Assembly: GCF_900176515.1 (NCBI RefSeq)
Contig: NZ_FWXV01000001.1
Location: forward strand, 2,080,699 to 2,144,698
Length of the DNA: 64,000 bases
Reading direction: 5' to 3'
From: Kibdelosporangium aridum
GTDB lineage: Bacteria > Actinomycetota > Actinomycetes > Mycobacteriales > Pseudonocardiaceae
Of the stretch, positions 27,669 through 36,269 are shown piece after piece. How positions within the stretch are numbered: position 1 is the first letter of the stretch; each line of letters opens with the position of its first letter. Made by a program: the position numbers and the translations under genes. The notes beneath the pieces were generated by a model, which was not told the origin of the DNA, ran no database searches, and saw nothing but the letters and a program-made list of their open reading frames with translations.

Positions 27669-27739
27669 GGCAACAAAGTACCCAATGATGTCTTTCCTGA
27701 CACTGGTCCGCCCGCGGTGACCGCACCAAGCTCTCGGAC

Positions 27740-28051
27740 ATGGAATTCGAAACGGCCACCCTCACCGGCGCCCCGGCCCGCGAGCTGTCCCCCGGCATCC
27801 GGCTGCGTCCACTCTGGACAGGATCGAACGGGGCGAGCGCGAACGTCGTGGAGATCGACGCGGGTGCGTGCTGGGAAGGCAAGGACGTGCACGAGCCTGG
27901 CCCGGAAGAGGTCTACGTGGTCAGTGGCACCTTCAACGACGGCTTCAACGACTACCCGGCCGGGTCGTTCATCCACGCGCCCGCGGGTTCGTGGCACATC
28001 CCGCAGAGCAAGACCGGGTGTGTTTTGTTCGTGTTCTACCCCGAAGGCTAG
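27740..28051 (+). CDS. Cupin-domain protein (ChrR-like)
   Basis: 103 residues, a single-domain cupin. Motif 1 is EVYVVSGTFNDGFNDYPAGSFIHAPAGSWH (region 55-87), with His/Glu ligands suited to a divalent metal, and the end VLFVFYPEG is typical of ChrR-like anti-ECFsigma cupins. Catalytic role unknown. The divergent arrangement with the GlxA-type regulator (71-bp spacer) suggests control by it. Confidence 0.8.
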   Translation: MEFETATLTGAPARELSPGIRLRPLWTGSNGASANVVEIDAGACWEGKDVHEPGPEEVYVVSGTFNDGFNDYPAGSFIHAPAGSWHIPQSKTGCVLFVFYPEG

Positions 28052-28098
28052 GCCGCCAGCAGTTCCTCGGCCGGGTGTTCCGGGTTAGGGTCTCCGCC

Positions 28099-29207
28099 AT
28101 GCGTCGTCCGTTAGCCGCCTTGGCATCGCTTGCGTTGCTCGGCGGCTGCGCGACGACTACGCCCGGTGTCGGCATCGCGGCGCCGCCCTCCGATCCACCT
28201 GCCACAAACAGCGTTTCGGCCACGCCGACAGCGACTCCAACGACAGCGACAACAACAACAGCGCCCACGTCGTCCGTCGCGCCTGCTCCACCTGCTCAGT
28301 TCGGCAATCCGGCCGGGCGAGCCACGGTTCCCGCAGAGGCCAAGGCCGAGGACACCTCGAAACCGACGAGGGTCATCGGCGACGGCACGCCCGGCAGTTG
28401 CACGTCACAGGCCGTGGTCTCAGCGGTCGCGGCAGGTGGGGTGATCGTGTTCTCCTGCGGCCCGGCGGCGGTGACCATCACCATGGCCGAGACCGCGAAA
28501 GTCAAGGCAGGCCCCAAGACCGTGCTCGACGGTGGCGGCCGGGTCACGTTGAGCGGGGGTGGCAAGCGGCAGATTCTCGTGATGGACGTGCCCAACCAGA
28601 GCGGTCCACAGCTCGTGCTGCAGAACCTCTCGTTCACCGGCGGCAATTCGGCGACCGATGACGGCGGCGGCGCGGTGTACGTACGTGGCGGCAAGGTCAA
28701 GGTGGTCAATTCCCGGTTCTACGACAACCGGTGCGCGGCCAACGGTCCCGATCTTGGTGGTGCCGGGCTGCGCGTCAACCAGGCTCGCAGCGCACCGGTG
28801 CACATCGTGGGCAGCACGTCGAGGACGGCACCTGCGCCAACGGCGGCGCGCTGAGCGGCTTGCACGTGACGTTCGTCGTGCTCAACAGCGTTCTGCGAAA
28901 GAACAAAGCCGTCGGGCGAGGCGCGAACCCGGCCCGGGCAGGCACACCGGGCGGCGGAAGCGGCGGCGCGATCTACACCGACGGTGACAAGTTCACCGTC
29001 CGGATCGCCGGCTCCATAGTGGAGGACAACCACGCCAACGAAGGCGGCGGCGCGGTGTTCTTCGTCAGCAACGACCGCACCGGATCGATGACCATCGAAG
29101 GATCGGTACTCCGCCGCAACCGCAGCGACGGGTTCGAGACGATCAAAGGGATCTTCTACCTCGGCAACGCCGAGAAACCCACAGTCAGCGGTTCGACCAT
29201 CTCGTGA
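28099..29207 (+). pseudogene. Beta-helix lipoprotein gene interrupted by a frameshift near 28819
   Basis: ATG 28099 starts a lipoprotein signal peptide with lipobox LLGGC, a Thr/Ser/Pro/Ala linker (residues about 20-75), and a right-handed beta-helix of repeated glycine-rich turns (LSFTGGNSATDDGGGAVYVRGG). The frame goes off at about 28819 and stops at 28854, while the +1 register continues the same protein (EDGTCANGGALSGLHVTF onward) to a stop at 29207. Restoring one T between 28818 and 28819 would give GSTFEDGTCANGG and one 369-residue protein. So either a genuine single-base deletion or a sequencing error. The family resembles secreted polymorphic-membrane-like beta-helix proteins. Confidence 0.75.
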
Positions 29208-29216
29208 GCTACGGCC

Positions 29217-30356
29217 CTATGGAGCCTTGTGCGTGTCGAGATCCGGCTCATCCGGGCCGGACTCCTCCGGCTCGCTGGTCCGCACGTCCTCCGGTTTGAC
29301 GTGCTCGTCGGCGTCGCTGCGCAACGATCGAATCCCGGAGTTCAGCACGGCAAGCAACGGAACCGCGAGCAGCGCCCCGGTGATTCCAGCTGTCACGACA
29401 CCAGCGGAGATCACCAGGACGACGGCGAGCGGATGCAGCTTCACCGCCCGGCCGAGCAACAACGGCTGCAACACGTGCCCTTCCAACTGCTGTACGGCGA
29501 TCACGACGGCGAGCAGGATCAGCGCGTTGAGCGGGCCGTTGGCCACCAAAGCGATCAACACTGCCACGCCGCCCGCCACAACCGCACCGACAATGGGTAC
29601 GAACGCGCCGAGAAACACCAACGCCGACAACGGAAACGCCAACGGGACACCGAGCACGAACAACCCGATGCCGATACCCACAGCATCCACTGTGGCCACT
29701 GCGACAGTGGCCCGCACGTAGCTGACGAGCGCGGCCAGTCCACGGCGTCCGGCGACGTCCACTCGGGTGCGGTGGCCGTTGGGCACGCCACGCATCAGGA
29801 AGCCCCAGATGCCCGGGCCGTCGTACAGCAGGAAGATCAGCGAGAAGATCACCAGCAGCATCTGCGCGAGGAGTTCGCCGATGGTCAGCGCGGTGTTCAA
29901 CGCCCCGGTCGTGATCTCGTTCTGGCTTCCGGCCACGGCCGTGACGATCCCGTCGAGGAACTTCCGCAACTGGGCGTCGCTCAAATGCAGCGGGCCGTTG
30001 GTCAGCCAGTTCGAAATGGTCTCCAGGCTCTGCGAAAGCTGGGTGCGCAGTGCGGGAAGGCCGTTGACGAAAGTGGTGACCACAAAAGTCAGCAACCCGC
30101 CGAAGATGGCCAGACCGCCGATGATGACCAGCGTGACAGCCAAGCCACGCGGGACCCGGTGCCGTACCAACAACGAGACCGCGGGCGCCAGCAAAGCGGC
30201 CAGCAGCAACGCGATCGCAAGCGGCACGACCACTGGCGCGAGAAAACCCACGACGTGACCGAGAACGTACAACGCCGCCGCCACGGCCACGACCCGCCAA
30301 CTCAACGCGGCTGTGACACGCAACAGCCGGGGCACCGAATTCCGCGCACTGTCCAC
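29217..30356 (-). CDS. AI-2E (PerM-like) family permease
   Basis: About 379 residues with eight or so transmembrane helices in the pattern of AI-2E/PerM transporters: paired helices at the N-terminus, a large amphipathic middle with TLTIGELLAQMLLVIFSLIFLLYDG, then LVSYVRATVAVATVDAVGIGIGLFVLGVPLAFPLSALVFLGAFVPIVG (central conserved block), and VIAVQQLEGHVLQPLLLGRAVKLHPLAVVL. The tail is acidic (SEPEESGPDEPD). Export of small molecules is inferred from the family only. GTG 30356 was chosen because the open frame further upstream runs into the CGNR gene on the same strand. Confidence 0.85.
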   Translation of the reverse strand: MDSARNSVPRLLRVTAALSWRVVAVAAALYVLGHVVGFLAPVVVPLAIALLLAALLAPAVSLLVRHRVPRGLAVTLVIIGGLAIFGGLLTFVVTTFVNGLPALRTQLSQSLETISNWLTNGPLHLSDAQLRKFLDGIVTAVAGSQNEITTGALNTALTIGELLAQMLLVIFSLIFLLYDGPGIWGFLMRGVPNGHRTRVDVAGRRGLAALVSYVRATVAVATVDAVGIGIGLFVLGVPLAFPLSALVFLGAFVPIVGAVVAGGVAVLIALVANGPLNALILLAVVIAVQQLEGHVLQPLLLGRAVKLHPLAVVLVISAGVVTAGITGALLAVPLLAVLNSGIRSLRSDADEHVKPEDVRTSEPEESGPDEPDLDTHKAP

Positions 30357-30385
30357 AGGTTCGGGCTGCCCTGGCCGGGATGGAA

Positions 30386-30922
30386 CTAAACCGATTCGAT
30401 CTTGCGCTTGTAGTAGCGCGCCACCCGGGCCCGGTTGCCGCACGACGGCTTGCACCACTCCTGCTGCGGGTGATCCTTGACGAAGTACCGCACACACCGC
30501 GGCGCCGGACATGCCCGCAGCCGGGCCCGCTCATCGCCGGCCAGGAACTCGATCGCGGCTCGCGCCAAGGTCGAGAGCAACCCGTTGTCGTCGTATCGCA
30601 TGACGGGCTCGCCGCCTTGCGGCCACTCCAGCCGCGGCCGCACGGTACCCGCGGCTGCGTTCAACTGCGCCAAGGCGACCTGTGGGTCCAGTAGCTTGTT
30701 GGCGTCGGCCTTGCTCGGCTCACCGGGCTTGACGGCGTGCGCGAACAGTGACCGGACTGCGCGCCGCAGCGCGACGACCTGCTCGCGGTCCCCGTCGACG
30801 TTGCTTCCGACGTGCTCGCGTACCCACTCGCGGAAACCTTCCTCAGTGTCCAGGTCGTCCGCCACGCCGCCGTGGCCGTCGTGCCTGATCGTCGACGCCA
30901 GCTGCAGGGCGAGTGAGGCCAT
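30386..30922 (-). CDS. CGNR zinc-finger (ABATE-domain) regulator, second copy
   Basis: 178 residues. An ABATE-type helical domain precedes the zinc finger LRACPAPRCVRYFVKDHPQQEWCKPSCGNRARVARYYKRK, with the signature CGNR sequence intact. It is upstream of, and same-strand as, the AI-2E permease (29-bp gap), so it may regulate or be co-transcribed with it. Divergent from the PdxH-like gene. Related in architecture but not closely similar to the gene at 25368. Confidence 0.9.
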   Translation of the reverse strand: MASLALQLASTIRHDGHGGVADDLDTEEGFREWVREHVGSNVDGDREQVVALRRAVRSLFAHAVKPGEPSKADANKLLDPQVALAQLNAAAGTVRPRLEWPQGGEPVMRYDDNGLLSTLARAAIEFLAGDERARLRACPAPRCVRYFVKDHPQQEWCKPSCGNRARVARYYKRKIESV

Positions 30923-30976
30923 GGCCAGAGTCTAATGGACTTCCCCGGACGACCCCATGTGAGATACGGTCGGCTA

Positions 30977-31624
30977 ATGAGCTTGGTGACGAACTCCATT
31001 AGGTCGACGCTCCGGGGCCTGCCGTCCCTGGCCGCACCCTTACCGGCCTTCGACACCTCCCAAGCACCGGCGAACCCAGCTGCGCTGTTCCAGTCGTGGC
31101 TCGAGAACGCGATCGACGCCGGCCTGCGCGAGCCGCACGCAATGACCTTGTCGACCGTGGACGCGCACGGCCGCCCGGATGCCCGGACATTGATCCTGAA
31201 GGACCTCACCGGCGCCGTCTGGTGGTTCGCCACGCACTCCTTGAGTCCGAAGGGAACACAGCTCACCGCCACGCCGTACGCGGCACTCACGTTCTACTGG
31301 CCCACGCTCGGACGCCAGATCCGGGTCCGCGGCGCCGTGATCACGGCAAGCAGCGCGGACAGCGCACGGGATTTCCTCGAACGCTCCGAGTCCGCACGGA
31401 CCGTCGCCGCGCTGGGGAACCAAAGCAAGCCGCTGGCCAACGCGGAAGAACGCCGCACTGTGCTCAGCCGGACCGAACCGCCGCCTGAATGTCCGGAATG
31501 GACGCTGTACGGCGTCGTCGGCCAGGAAGTGGAGTTCTGGCAGGGCGATCCGGGCCGTGACCACACGCGACTGCGATACACCTCGACCGACGACGAATGG
31601 GAGCGAACGCTGCTATGGCCGTGA
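30977..31624 (+). CDS. PdxH-like pyridoxamine-phosphate-oxidase family flavoprotein
   Basis: 215 residues from ATG 30977. The FMN-binding split-barrel pattern of PdxH is followed closely: EPHAMTLSTVDAHGRPDARTLILKDL, SPKGTQL, YWPTLGRQIRVRGAVI and ERSESARTVAALGNQSKPL. True PdxH oxidises pyridoxine/pyridoxamine phosphate; this copy could instead be a paralog. Its 3' end overlaps the start of the next gene by 10 bp. Confidence 0.85.
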   Translation: MSLVTNSIRSTLRGLPSLAAPLPAFDTSQAPANPAALFQSWLENAIDAGLREPHAMTLSTVDAHGRPDARTLILKDLTGAVWWFATHSLSPKGTQLTATPYAALTFYWPTLGRQIRVRGAVITASSADSARDFLERSESARTVAALGNQSKPLANAEERRTVLSRTEPPPECPEWTLYGVVGQEVEFWQGDPGRDHTRLRYTSTDDEWERTLLWP

Positions 31625-32268
31625 ACCTCGATGTCATCTCGGCTGGCCACGCCCGCCTTGCCGACCTCATCACCGGTCTCACCGACGACCAGGCACGAGC
31701 CGCCTCGGCGTTACCGGGCTGGTCACGCGGGCACGTGCTGACGCATCTGGCCGAACACGCGAAGGCACTGAAACGCCAAACGGAATACGCCCTGGACGGC
31801 AAGCTGGTCGACATGTACGATGGCGGCTTGCCCAGCCGCGCCGCGGCCATCGAAGCCGGATCCGGCCGCCCGGCCAGCGCCCTGGCCGACGACGTCGTCC
31901 AGTCTGCGAAAGAGCTCGAAACAGCCTGGGCCGCAGTGGGTCCGGACGACTGGGCACGTCCGGTGACGTACCGGGACGGAACACTCGAAGGCACCGTGCT
32001 CGCCCGGTGGCGTGAGGTCGAGATCCACAGTGCGGATCTCGACCTCGGGCGTGTCGACTGGTCGCCGGAGTTCTGCGATTACATCATCGGCTTCTTGTCC
32101 CCACGCGTCCCGTCCGGTGTGAGCGTCATTCTGCCGGATCGGGTGCTGGGCGAGGGCGAACCGGTCCGCGTATCCGGCGATCCACGCGAGATCGCCGCGT
32201 GGCTCGCCGGACGCGACCACTCAGGGGTCACGTTCTCCCGGCAGCGCGAGCTGGACCCGTGGCCCTAA
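31615..32268 (+). CDS. Maleylpyruvate isomerase-family (mycothiol-dependent-like) protein
   Basis: 217 residues from ATG 31615, inside the end of the PdxH-like gene, so probably translationally coupled. The DinB-like helical bundle is recognisable: SAGHARLADLITGLTDDQARAASALPGWSRGHVLTHLAEHAKALKR, WREVEIHSADLDLGR and WSPEFCDYI, with His residues (VLTHLAEHA, EVEIHSADL) suitable for a metal. Members isomerise maleylpyruvate using mycothiol; other substrates are possible. Followed by a strong hairpin. Confidence 0.85.
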   Translation: MAVNLDVISAGHARLADLITGLTDDQARAASALPGWSRGHVLTHLAEHAKALKRQTEYALDGKLVDMYDGGLPSRAAAIEAGSGRPASALADDVVQSAKELETAWAAVGPDDWARPVTYRDGTLEGTVLARWREVEIHSADLDLGRVDWSPEFCDYIIGFLSPRVPSGVSVILPDRVLGEGEPVRVSGDPREIAAWLAGRDHSGVTFSRQRELDPWP

Positions 32269-32280
32269 GTCCTCAGTGGA

Positions 32281-32306
32281 CCGGGGCGGTCGCACCACCG
32301 CCCCGG
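32281..32306. terminator. Hairpin terminator, 10-bp perfect GC stem
   Basis: CCGGGGCGGT (32281-32290) pairs with ACCGCCCCGG (32297-32306) around a 6-nt loop, between the convergent maleylpyruvate isomerase-like gene and the Nramp-like gene. Confidence 0.8.
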
Positions 32307-32329
32307 CCTCGGCCTGCTGCCGTCGTAGG

Positions 32330-33844
32330 TCAGAACCGCACCAAGGCGGTCCCAGTGAGGAACTCGTACACGAAGTTCACGAAGAAGAACCCGAAGAACA
32401 GGACGTTCAGCACCAATATGACGTAGTGCCAAGCCCGTGGCCGGGCGGCCTTCGGCAGCCTGCTGTTGAGGTACATCAACGCGAACGGGAACATCAGGGC
32501 GCCCAGGTTGGACATGTTGGCCGAGATCTGCACGAGTTCCACCGGCAGCGCGAGGTGGATCGCGAACGCGATGACAACGAGCAGCAGCAACATGAACGGG
32601 TAGTAGAAGCGCCTCGGGTCACCTTCGATGCGGGCCCGCAGCTTCGGACTGGTCGCGTGCACGGCGTCGGTGAAGTTCCGGACCAACGCCTCGAAGATGC
32701 CCAGCTGTGTCGAGAACAGGATCAGCACACCGACCAGCAGCATCAGGTAGAACAGGCCTGGTCCGTATTGCTGACCAAGCTGTTCCGCTGTGTACGTCGG
32801 GACGTTCGCGGCCGTCGGCGCCACTCCGGAGGTCGCCACCAGGTGGGACATCAGGATGGTCGGCAACAGCATGCCGATCATCGCGCCGGCGAAGAACACA
32901 CCCCACATGTCCAGCCGCAGAAGCCGGTACCACCGCTTCCACAACGCGGTGTTCTCAGGCGTATCAAGGAAAGTCACGCCAACCGGCTTGATCTCCTTGC
33001 GTTCGCCCCGCATCCCGGAGATGAACCCCACCCGGTGGCCCATGCCGTAGCCCTTGTCGCGATAGTGGCTCATCGCGTACCAGTTCAAGCCGGACGCCAG
33101 AGCGGTGAACCCGGCGAGCGCCCCGAGTTGAGTGGCGGTGATGCCTTCCGGTGGCGCGGCGGGCGTCACCAGGCCCGCGACACCGTCCCACCAGACATTG
33201 CCAGGAACGATCGCGATCGTGACAACGATCAGGACGAGCAACAGGGTGCCGACGATGACCCAGTTCGCCAGCTCGAGCGCCCTGGAGACCTTCCGGGCCA
33301 GCGCGGTGATCAGGAAGACGACGAGCAGCAACCCGATACCCAGCAGCCGCACGTACTCCAGCTCGTCGGGCCGGTGCACCCGCCCCGCGAACAACGCGAA
33401 CAGCCCCTGCCCGGCACCAGCGGCCCAACCACCGAAGATGAACGCGAAGTAGAACACGATGAGGGATAACGGAACCCAGAGCTTCCACCCGGGTGGGACC
33501 CGTCCGAACCCGACGATCGGCACCTCGCCGGTGGCCAGGACGTAGCGGGCGATCTCGATGTTGTACAAGGTCTGCAGGACAGCGGAGACGGTGATGACCC
33601 ACCCGATGCCGATGAAACCGAACGACCCGACCGCCTGCGGCCCGAGCAACCACTCCCCACTGCCGATCGAGATGCCCAGCGCGATCAGGCTGGGACCGAT
33701 GACGAACTGGATGACCTGGAGCGGGCCGAGCTTGCTTACCTTGAAGACCTCCTCCGGTTGGGGAAGATCGGCGACGTCCAGCGGCGGACGGCTCACCCCC
33801 AGCGGAAACTCAGATTGCTGGGTTCGAGGATCGATACCGGCCAT
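32330..33844 (-). CDS. Nramp-family divalent-metal transporter-like protein
   Basis: 504 residues from ATG 33844, preceded by AGGAGGT. About eleven transmembrane helices. TM1 carries GPSLIALGISIGSGEWLLGP, the actinobacterial variant of the Nramp metal-binding stretch (canonical DPGN is not present as such), and later helices include SGLNWYAMSHYRDKGYGMGHRVGF. A cytoplasmic N-terminus of about 40 residues precedes TM1. Because the canonical DPGN/MPH motifs are not evident, substrate specificity should be treated with caution. Confidence 0.75.
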   Translation of the reverse strand: MAGIDPRTQQSEFPLGVSRPPLDVADLPQPEEVFKVSKLGPLQVIQFVIGPSLIALGISIGSGEWLLGPQAVGSFGFIGIGWVITVSAVLQTLYNIEIARYVLATGEVPIVGFGRVPPGWKLWVPLSLIVFYFAFIFGGWAAGAGQGLFALFAGRVHRPDELEYVRLLGIGLLLVVFLITALARKVSRALELANWVIVGTLLLVLIVVTIAIVPGNVWWDGVAGLVTPAAPPEGITATQLGALAGFTALASGLNWYAMSHYRDKGYGMGHRVGFISGMRGERKEIKPVGVTFLDTPENTALWKRWYRLLRLDMWGVFFAGAMIGMLLPTILMSHLVATSGVAPTAANVPTYTAEQLGQQYGPGLFYLMLLVGVLILFSTQLGIFEALVRNFTDAVHATSPKLRARIEGDPRRFYYPFMLLLLVVIAFAIHLALPVELVQISANMSNLGALMFPFALMYLNSRLPKAARPRAWHYVILVLNVLFFGFFFVNFVYEFLTGTALVRF

Positions 33845-34076
33845 GAGCACCTCCTGACCCGAACTTCACGATCCGGACAGTAAGCACCTGCGAGCCGCAA
33901 AGGTCAATCCTTGACTGCGCTGCGATCGAGGTTCGGTGCGCACAACTCTCATCCATAGTGTGTGCGCCCTCGGCGAACACTGACGTCGCCCCGCTCGGAG
34001 CCTGTTTGGCTTGGCCTGAACTGTTGCCACGTCTGCGCATAATTGGTCTGGACCTCGCGATGACGGGAGGACTGAC

Positions 34077-34982
34077 ATGCGTGGTACGACGGTTCCGCCC
34101 GGAACCCCCTGCCTCGCCCCACGCAATGGCGAGCCGCCGATCCACCGGCTCGAAGTCGCGGACGCCATGCCGTTCGCGATGGGGACGTTCGACTCCATCG
34201 GGCCGCTTTCCCGCGCCCCTTTCCCGCACCGGCACACCTTTCACGAGATCGTGTACGTCACCGGCGGGACCGGCACGCATGTCGTCGACCTCGCCCGGTG
34301 GCAGCTGCGACCGCCACACCTTTGTGTAATCGTCCCGGGGCAGGTGCACCACTGGGAGAACGCACAGGACCTCGACGGGTTCGTCACCCTCTTCACCGAC
34401 GACTTCCTCGTCGACCATCCGGCTGACCGGGAATTGCTCAGGCGGTTGAGCGAACGGCCGTGGCTCAGCCTCGACAAGGCGTCCCACGACCGGATGCAGA
34501 CGCTCATCGCCGAGCTGCACCAGGAGTTCCAGGACGGCACCGAGTCCGTGCTACGCGCACTTCTGCACGTCATCGTCTCCCGGGCCGCACGGCTCACCGA
34601 AGTTCCTGGGCCGAGCCCGGCCAGGGCGCATGCCGTCGCCCAGAAGTTCGCTGCTTTGACCGCGCAGACCGACTTGTGGACCGTGCGCGAATACGCCGAT
34701 CAGATCGGGGTCACGCCGGGTTATCTCACCGATGTCGTCAAGAACGCTATCGGCCGTACGCCTTCGCAGCTCATCCGTGAGGCGCGCATCCGTGAGGCGA
34801 AACGGCTGCTGATCAGGACCGATCTCACCGTGCGGCAGATCTCGCGCCGGATCGGGTTCGCTGACTCCGCCTATTTCTGCCGGTTCTTCCGGCGGGAGAC
34901 CGGCGACAGCCCTGGCGACTTCCGGGAAAAACACCATGACTGGCCGCACCAGTCCATCGTCAGCGAGCAACCGCCTACCTAG
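34077..34982 (+). CDS. AraC-family regulator with N-terminal cupin
   Basis: 301 residues from ATG 34077 with GGGAGG 7-8 nt upstream. A ligand-binding cupin (HRHTFHEIVYVTGGTGTHVV, PPHLCVIVPGQVHHWE) is followed by paired HTH motifs near the C-terminus (WTVREYADQIGVTPGYLTDVVKNAIGRTPSQLI and LTVRQISRRIGFADSAYFCRFFRRETG). It lies 39 bp upstream of the secreted dioxygenase, so an aromatic compound is a plausible ligand. Divergent from the Nramp-like gene. Confidence 0.9.
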   Translation: MRGTTVPPGTPCLAPRNGEPPIHRLEVADAMPFAMGTFDSIGPLSRAPFPHRHTFHEIVYVTGGTGTHVVDLARWQLRPPHLCVIVPGQVHHWENAQDLDGFVTLFTDDFLVDHPADRELLRRLSERPWLSLDKASHDRMQTLIAELHQEFQDGTESVLRALLHVIVSRAARLTEVPGPSPARAHAVAQKFAALTAQTDLWTVREYADQIGVTPGYLTDVVKNAIGRTPSQLIREARIREAKRLLIRTDLTVRQISRRIGFADSAYFCRFFRRETGDSPGDFREKHHDWPHQSIVSEQPPT

Positions 34983-35021
34983 GTTCGTTGTCAGTGTCCC
35001 ACGCGCCCATAAGGAGCAGGC

Positions 35022-35807
35022 ATGGACAACCTTCCCAGCCGGAAGACGGTGCTGCGGGCCGCGCTCGCCGCAGGCGTCGCCGTGCCCGCCGCCATCGTCG
35101 CGGTCCCTGCACTCGCCCGCACCACGACCGGCACCCCACCACTCACTCCTGCTTGTGACGACGGCGACGACCCGACCCCGCCGCAGATGGAAGGCCCTTA
35201 CTTCAAGCCGAATTCGCCCCGCCGCAACTCGCTGGTCCAGCCCGGCACGGCCGGCACCCCGCTCAAGGTGACCGGGTACGTGTTCGGGCTGAAGTGCTTG
35301 CCGTTGAGCAATGTTCTGCTGGACTTCTGGCAGGCTGACAACAACGGCGCCTACGACAACGTCGGCTACCGCTTCCGCGGCCACCAGTTCACCGATGCGC
35401 AAGGCGCCTTCTCACTCACCACGATCGTGCCCGGCCTGTACCCGGGTCGTACCAGGCATATTCACGTGAAGGTGCAGGCACCCAACCGTCCGGTGCTCAC
35501 GACGCAGCTGTACTTCCCCGGCGAGCCGCGCAACAACACGGATGCGCTGTTCGATCCACGGCTGCTGATGACCGTGCGGAACGTGGGCGGCGGACGTGAG
35601 GCCGCTTTCGACTTCGTGCTCAACGTGCCCCAGAACCCGCCGACCACAACCCCGCCGCCTGGCAGCGGCACGTGGGCAGCAGGTACGGCATACACCGCTG
35701 GCGCTCGCGTGACGTACAGCGGGCTTGGCTATGTGTGCCTGCAAACCCATACGGCGCAGCAAGGATGGGAGCCGCCATCGGCTCCCTCTCTGTGGCGAGC
35801 CGAGTAA
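35022..35807 (+). CDS. Secreted intradiol ring-cleavage dioxygenase with C-terminal CBM5/12-like domain
   Basis: 261 residues. An N-terminal SRKTVLRAALAAGVAVPAAIVAV signal (Tat-like, though RK rather than RR) directs export. The catalytic domain (about residues 45-200) has the four iron ligands of the intradiol family: Tyr60 in MEGPYF, Tyr140, and His146 and His148 in YPGRTRHIHVK. A Thr/Pro linker leads to about 46 residues ending in SLWRAE whose pattern (GTWAAGTAYTAGARVTYSGLGY) matches CBM5/12 chitin/cellulose-binding domains. The same architecture is known for the Streptomyces SACTE_2871 extracellular dioxygenase, which acts on catechol-type lignin products. ATG 35022 follows an AAGGAGC ribosome-binding site. 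Confidence 0.9.
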   Translation: MDNLPSRKTVLRAALAAGVAVPAAIVAVPALARTTTGTPPLTPACDDGDDPTPPQMEGPYFKPNSPRRNSLVQPGTAGTPLKVTGYVFGLKCLPLSNVLLDFWQADNNGAYDNVGYRFRGHQFTDAQGAFSLTTIVPGLYPGRTRHIHVKVQAPNRPVLTTQLYFPGEPRNNTDALFDPRLLMTVRNVGGGREAAFDFVLNVPQNPPTTTPPPGSGTWAAGTAYTAGARVTYSGLGYVCLQTHTAQQGWEPPSAPSLWRAE

Positions 35808-35856
35808 GTCCGGATCGCAGATAGGCGTGGTGGCGGTTTGGACGCCCATGCACGAC

Positions 35857-35891
35857 GGAACCGCGACGTCGATGGCCCGGGTCGCGGTTCC
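35857..35891. terminator. Hairpin, 11-bp perfect stem
   Basis: GGAACCGCGAC (35857-35867) pairs perfectly with GTCGCGGTTCC (35881-35891), 50 bp past the dioxygenase stop. Confidence 0.65.
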
Positions 35892-35898
35892 TCGACGG

Positions 35899-35937
35899 GG
35901 TCGCCGGGGTGGTGAAAGGTGCAGTCCCCCGGCGACC
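35899..35937. terminator. Second hairpin, 11-bp perfect stem
   Basis: GGTCGCCGGGG (35899-35909) pairs perfectly with CCCCGGCGACC (35927-35937), abutting the stop of the convergent DUF2277 gene. Together with the preceding hairpin it separates the convergent transcripts. Confidence 0.65.
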
Positions 35938-35940
35938 TCG

Positions 35941-36219
35941 CTACGAAGACTTCCCCTTGGCCGCCAGTCGCGCTTGGACCTCTGGCCGACGCAGCGGCGG
36001 CACAGTGGTCGGCGGCTGCCGTCGCGCGGGCAGCGCTTCCAGCAGGCGGGTGGTCGTCGCGGTGACCTCGGCGACGGCAGCTTCGAACGCCTCACGCGTG
36101 GCATCCGACACCGACTGGACGCCGCTGACCTTGCGCACGTACTGGCGCGCGGCCGCTTCGATCTCCGCGGGCGTCGCGGCGGGCTCCAGACCACGCAATG
36201 TGGTGATGTTCCGGCACAT
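35941..36219 (-). CDS. DUF2277 family protein
   Basis: 92 residues. The opening MCRNITTLRGLEPAATPAEIEAAARQYVRKVSG matches the highly conserved N-terminus of DUF2277 proteins, small soluble helical proteins of unknown function common in actinobacteria and proteobacteria. A Pro-rich C-terminus (PARRQPPTTVPPLRRPEVQ) follows. Divergent from the acyl-CoA oxidase gene with a 50-bp spacer. Confidence 0.9.
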   Translation of the reverse strand: MCRNITTLRGLEPAATPAEIEAAARQYVRKVSGVQSVSDATREAFEAAVAEVTATTTRLLEALPARRQPPTTVPPLRRPEVQARLAAKGKSS

Positions 36220-36269
36220 GCCGCCAGGATATGACGTGTAGTGCGGCTACAGTCGGGTAAACCGAAACC

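Noticed and set aside
29248..30534. Second minus-strand frame over the AI-2E permease
   Set aside because: Arg-rich with no membrane pattern, whereas the accepted frame shows transmembrane helices.
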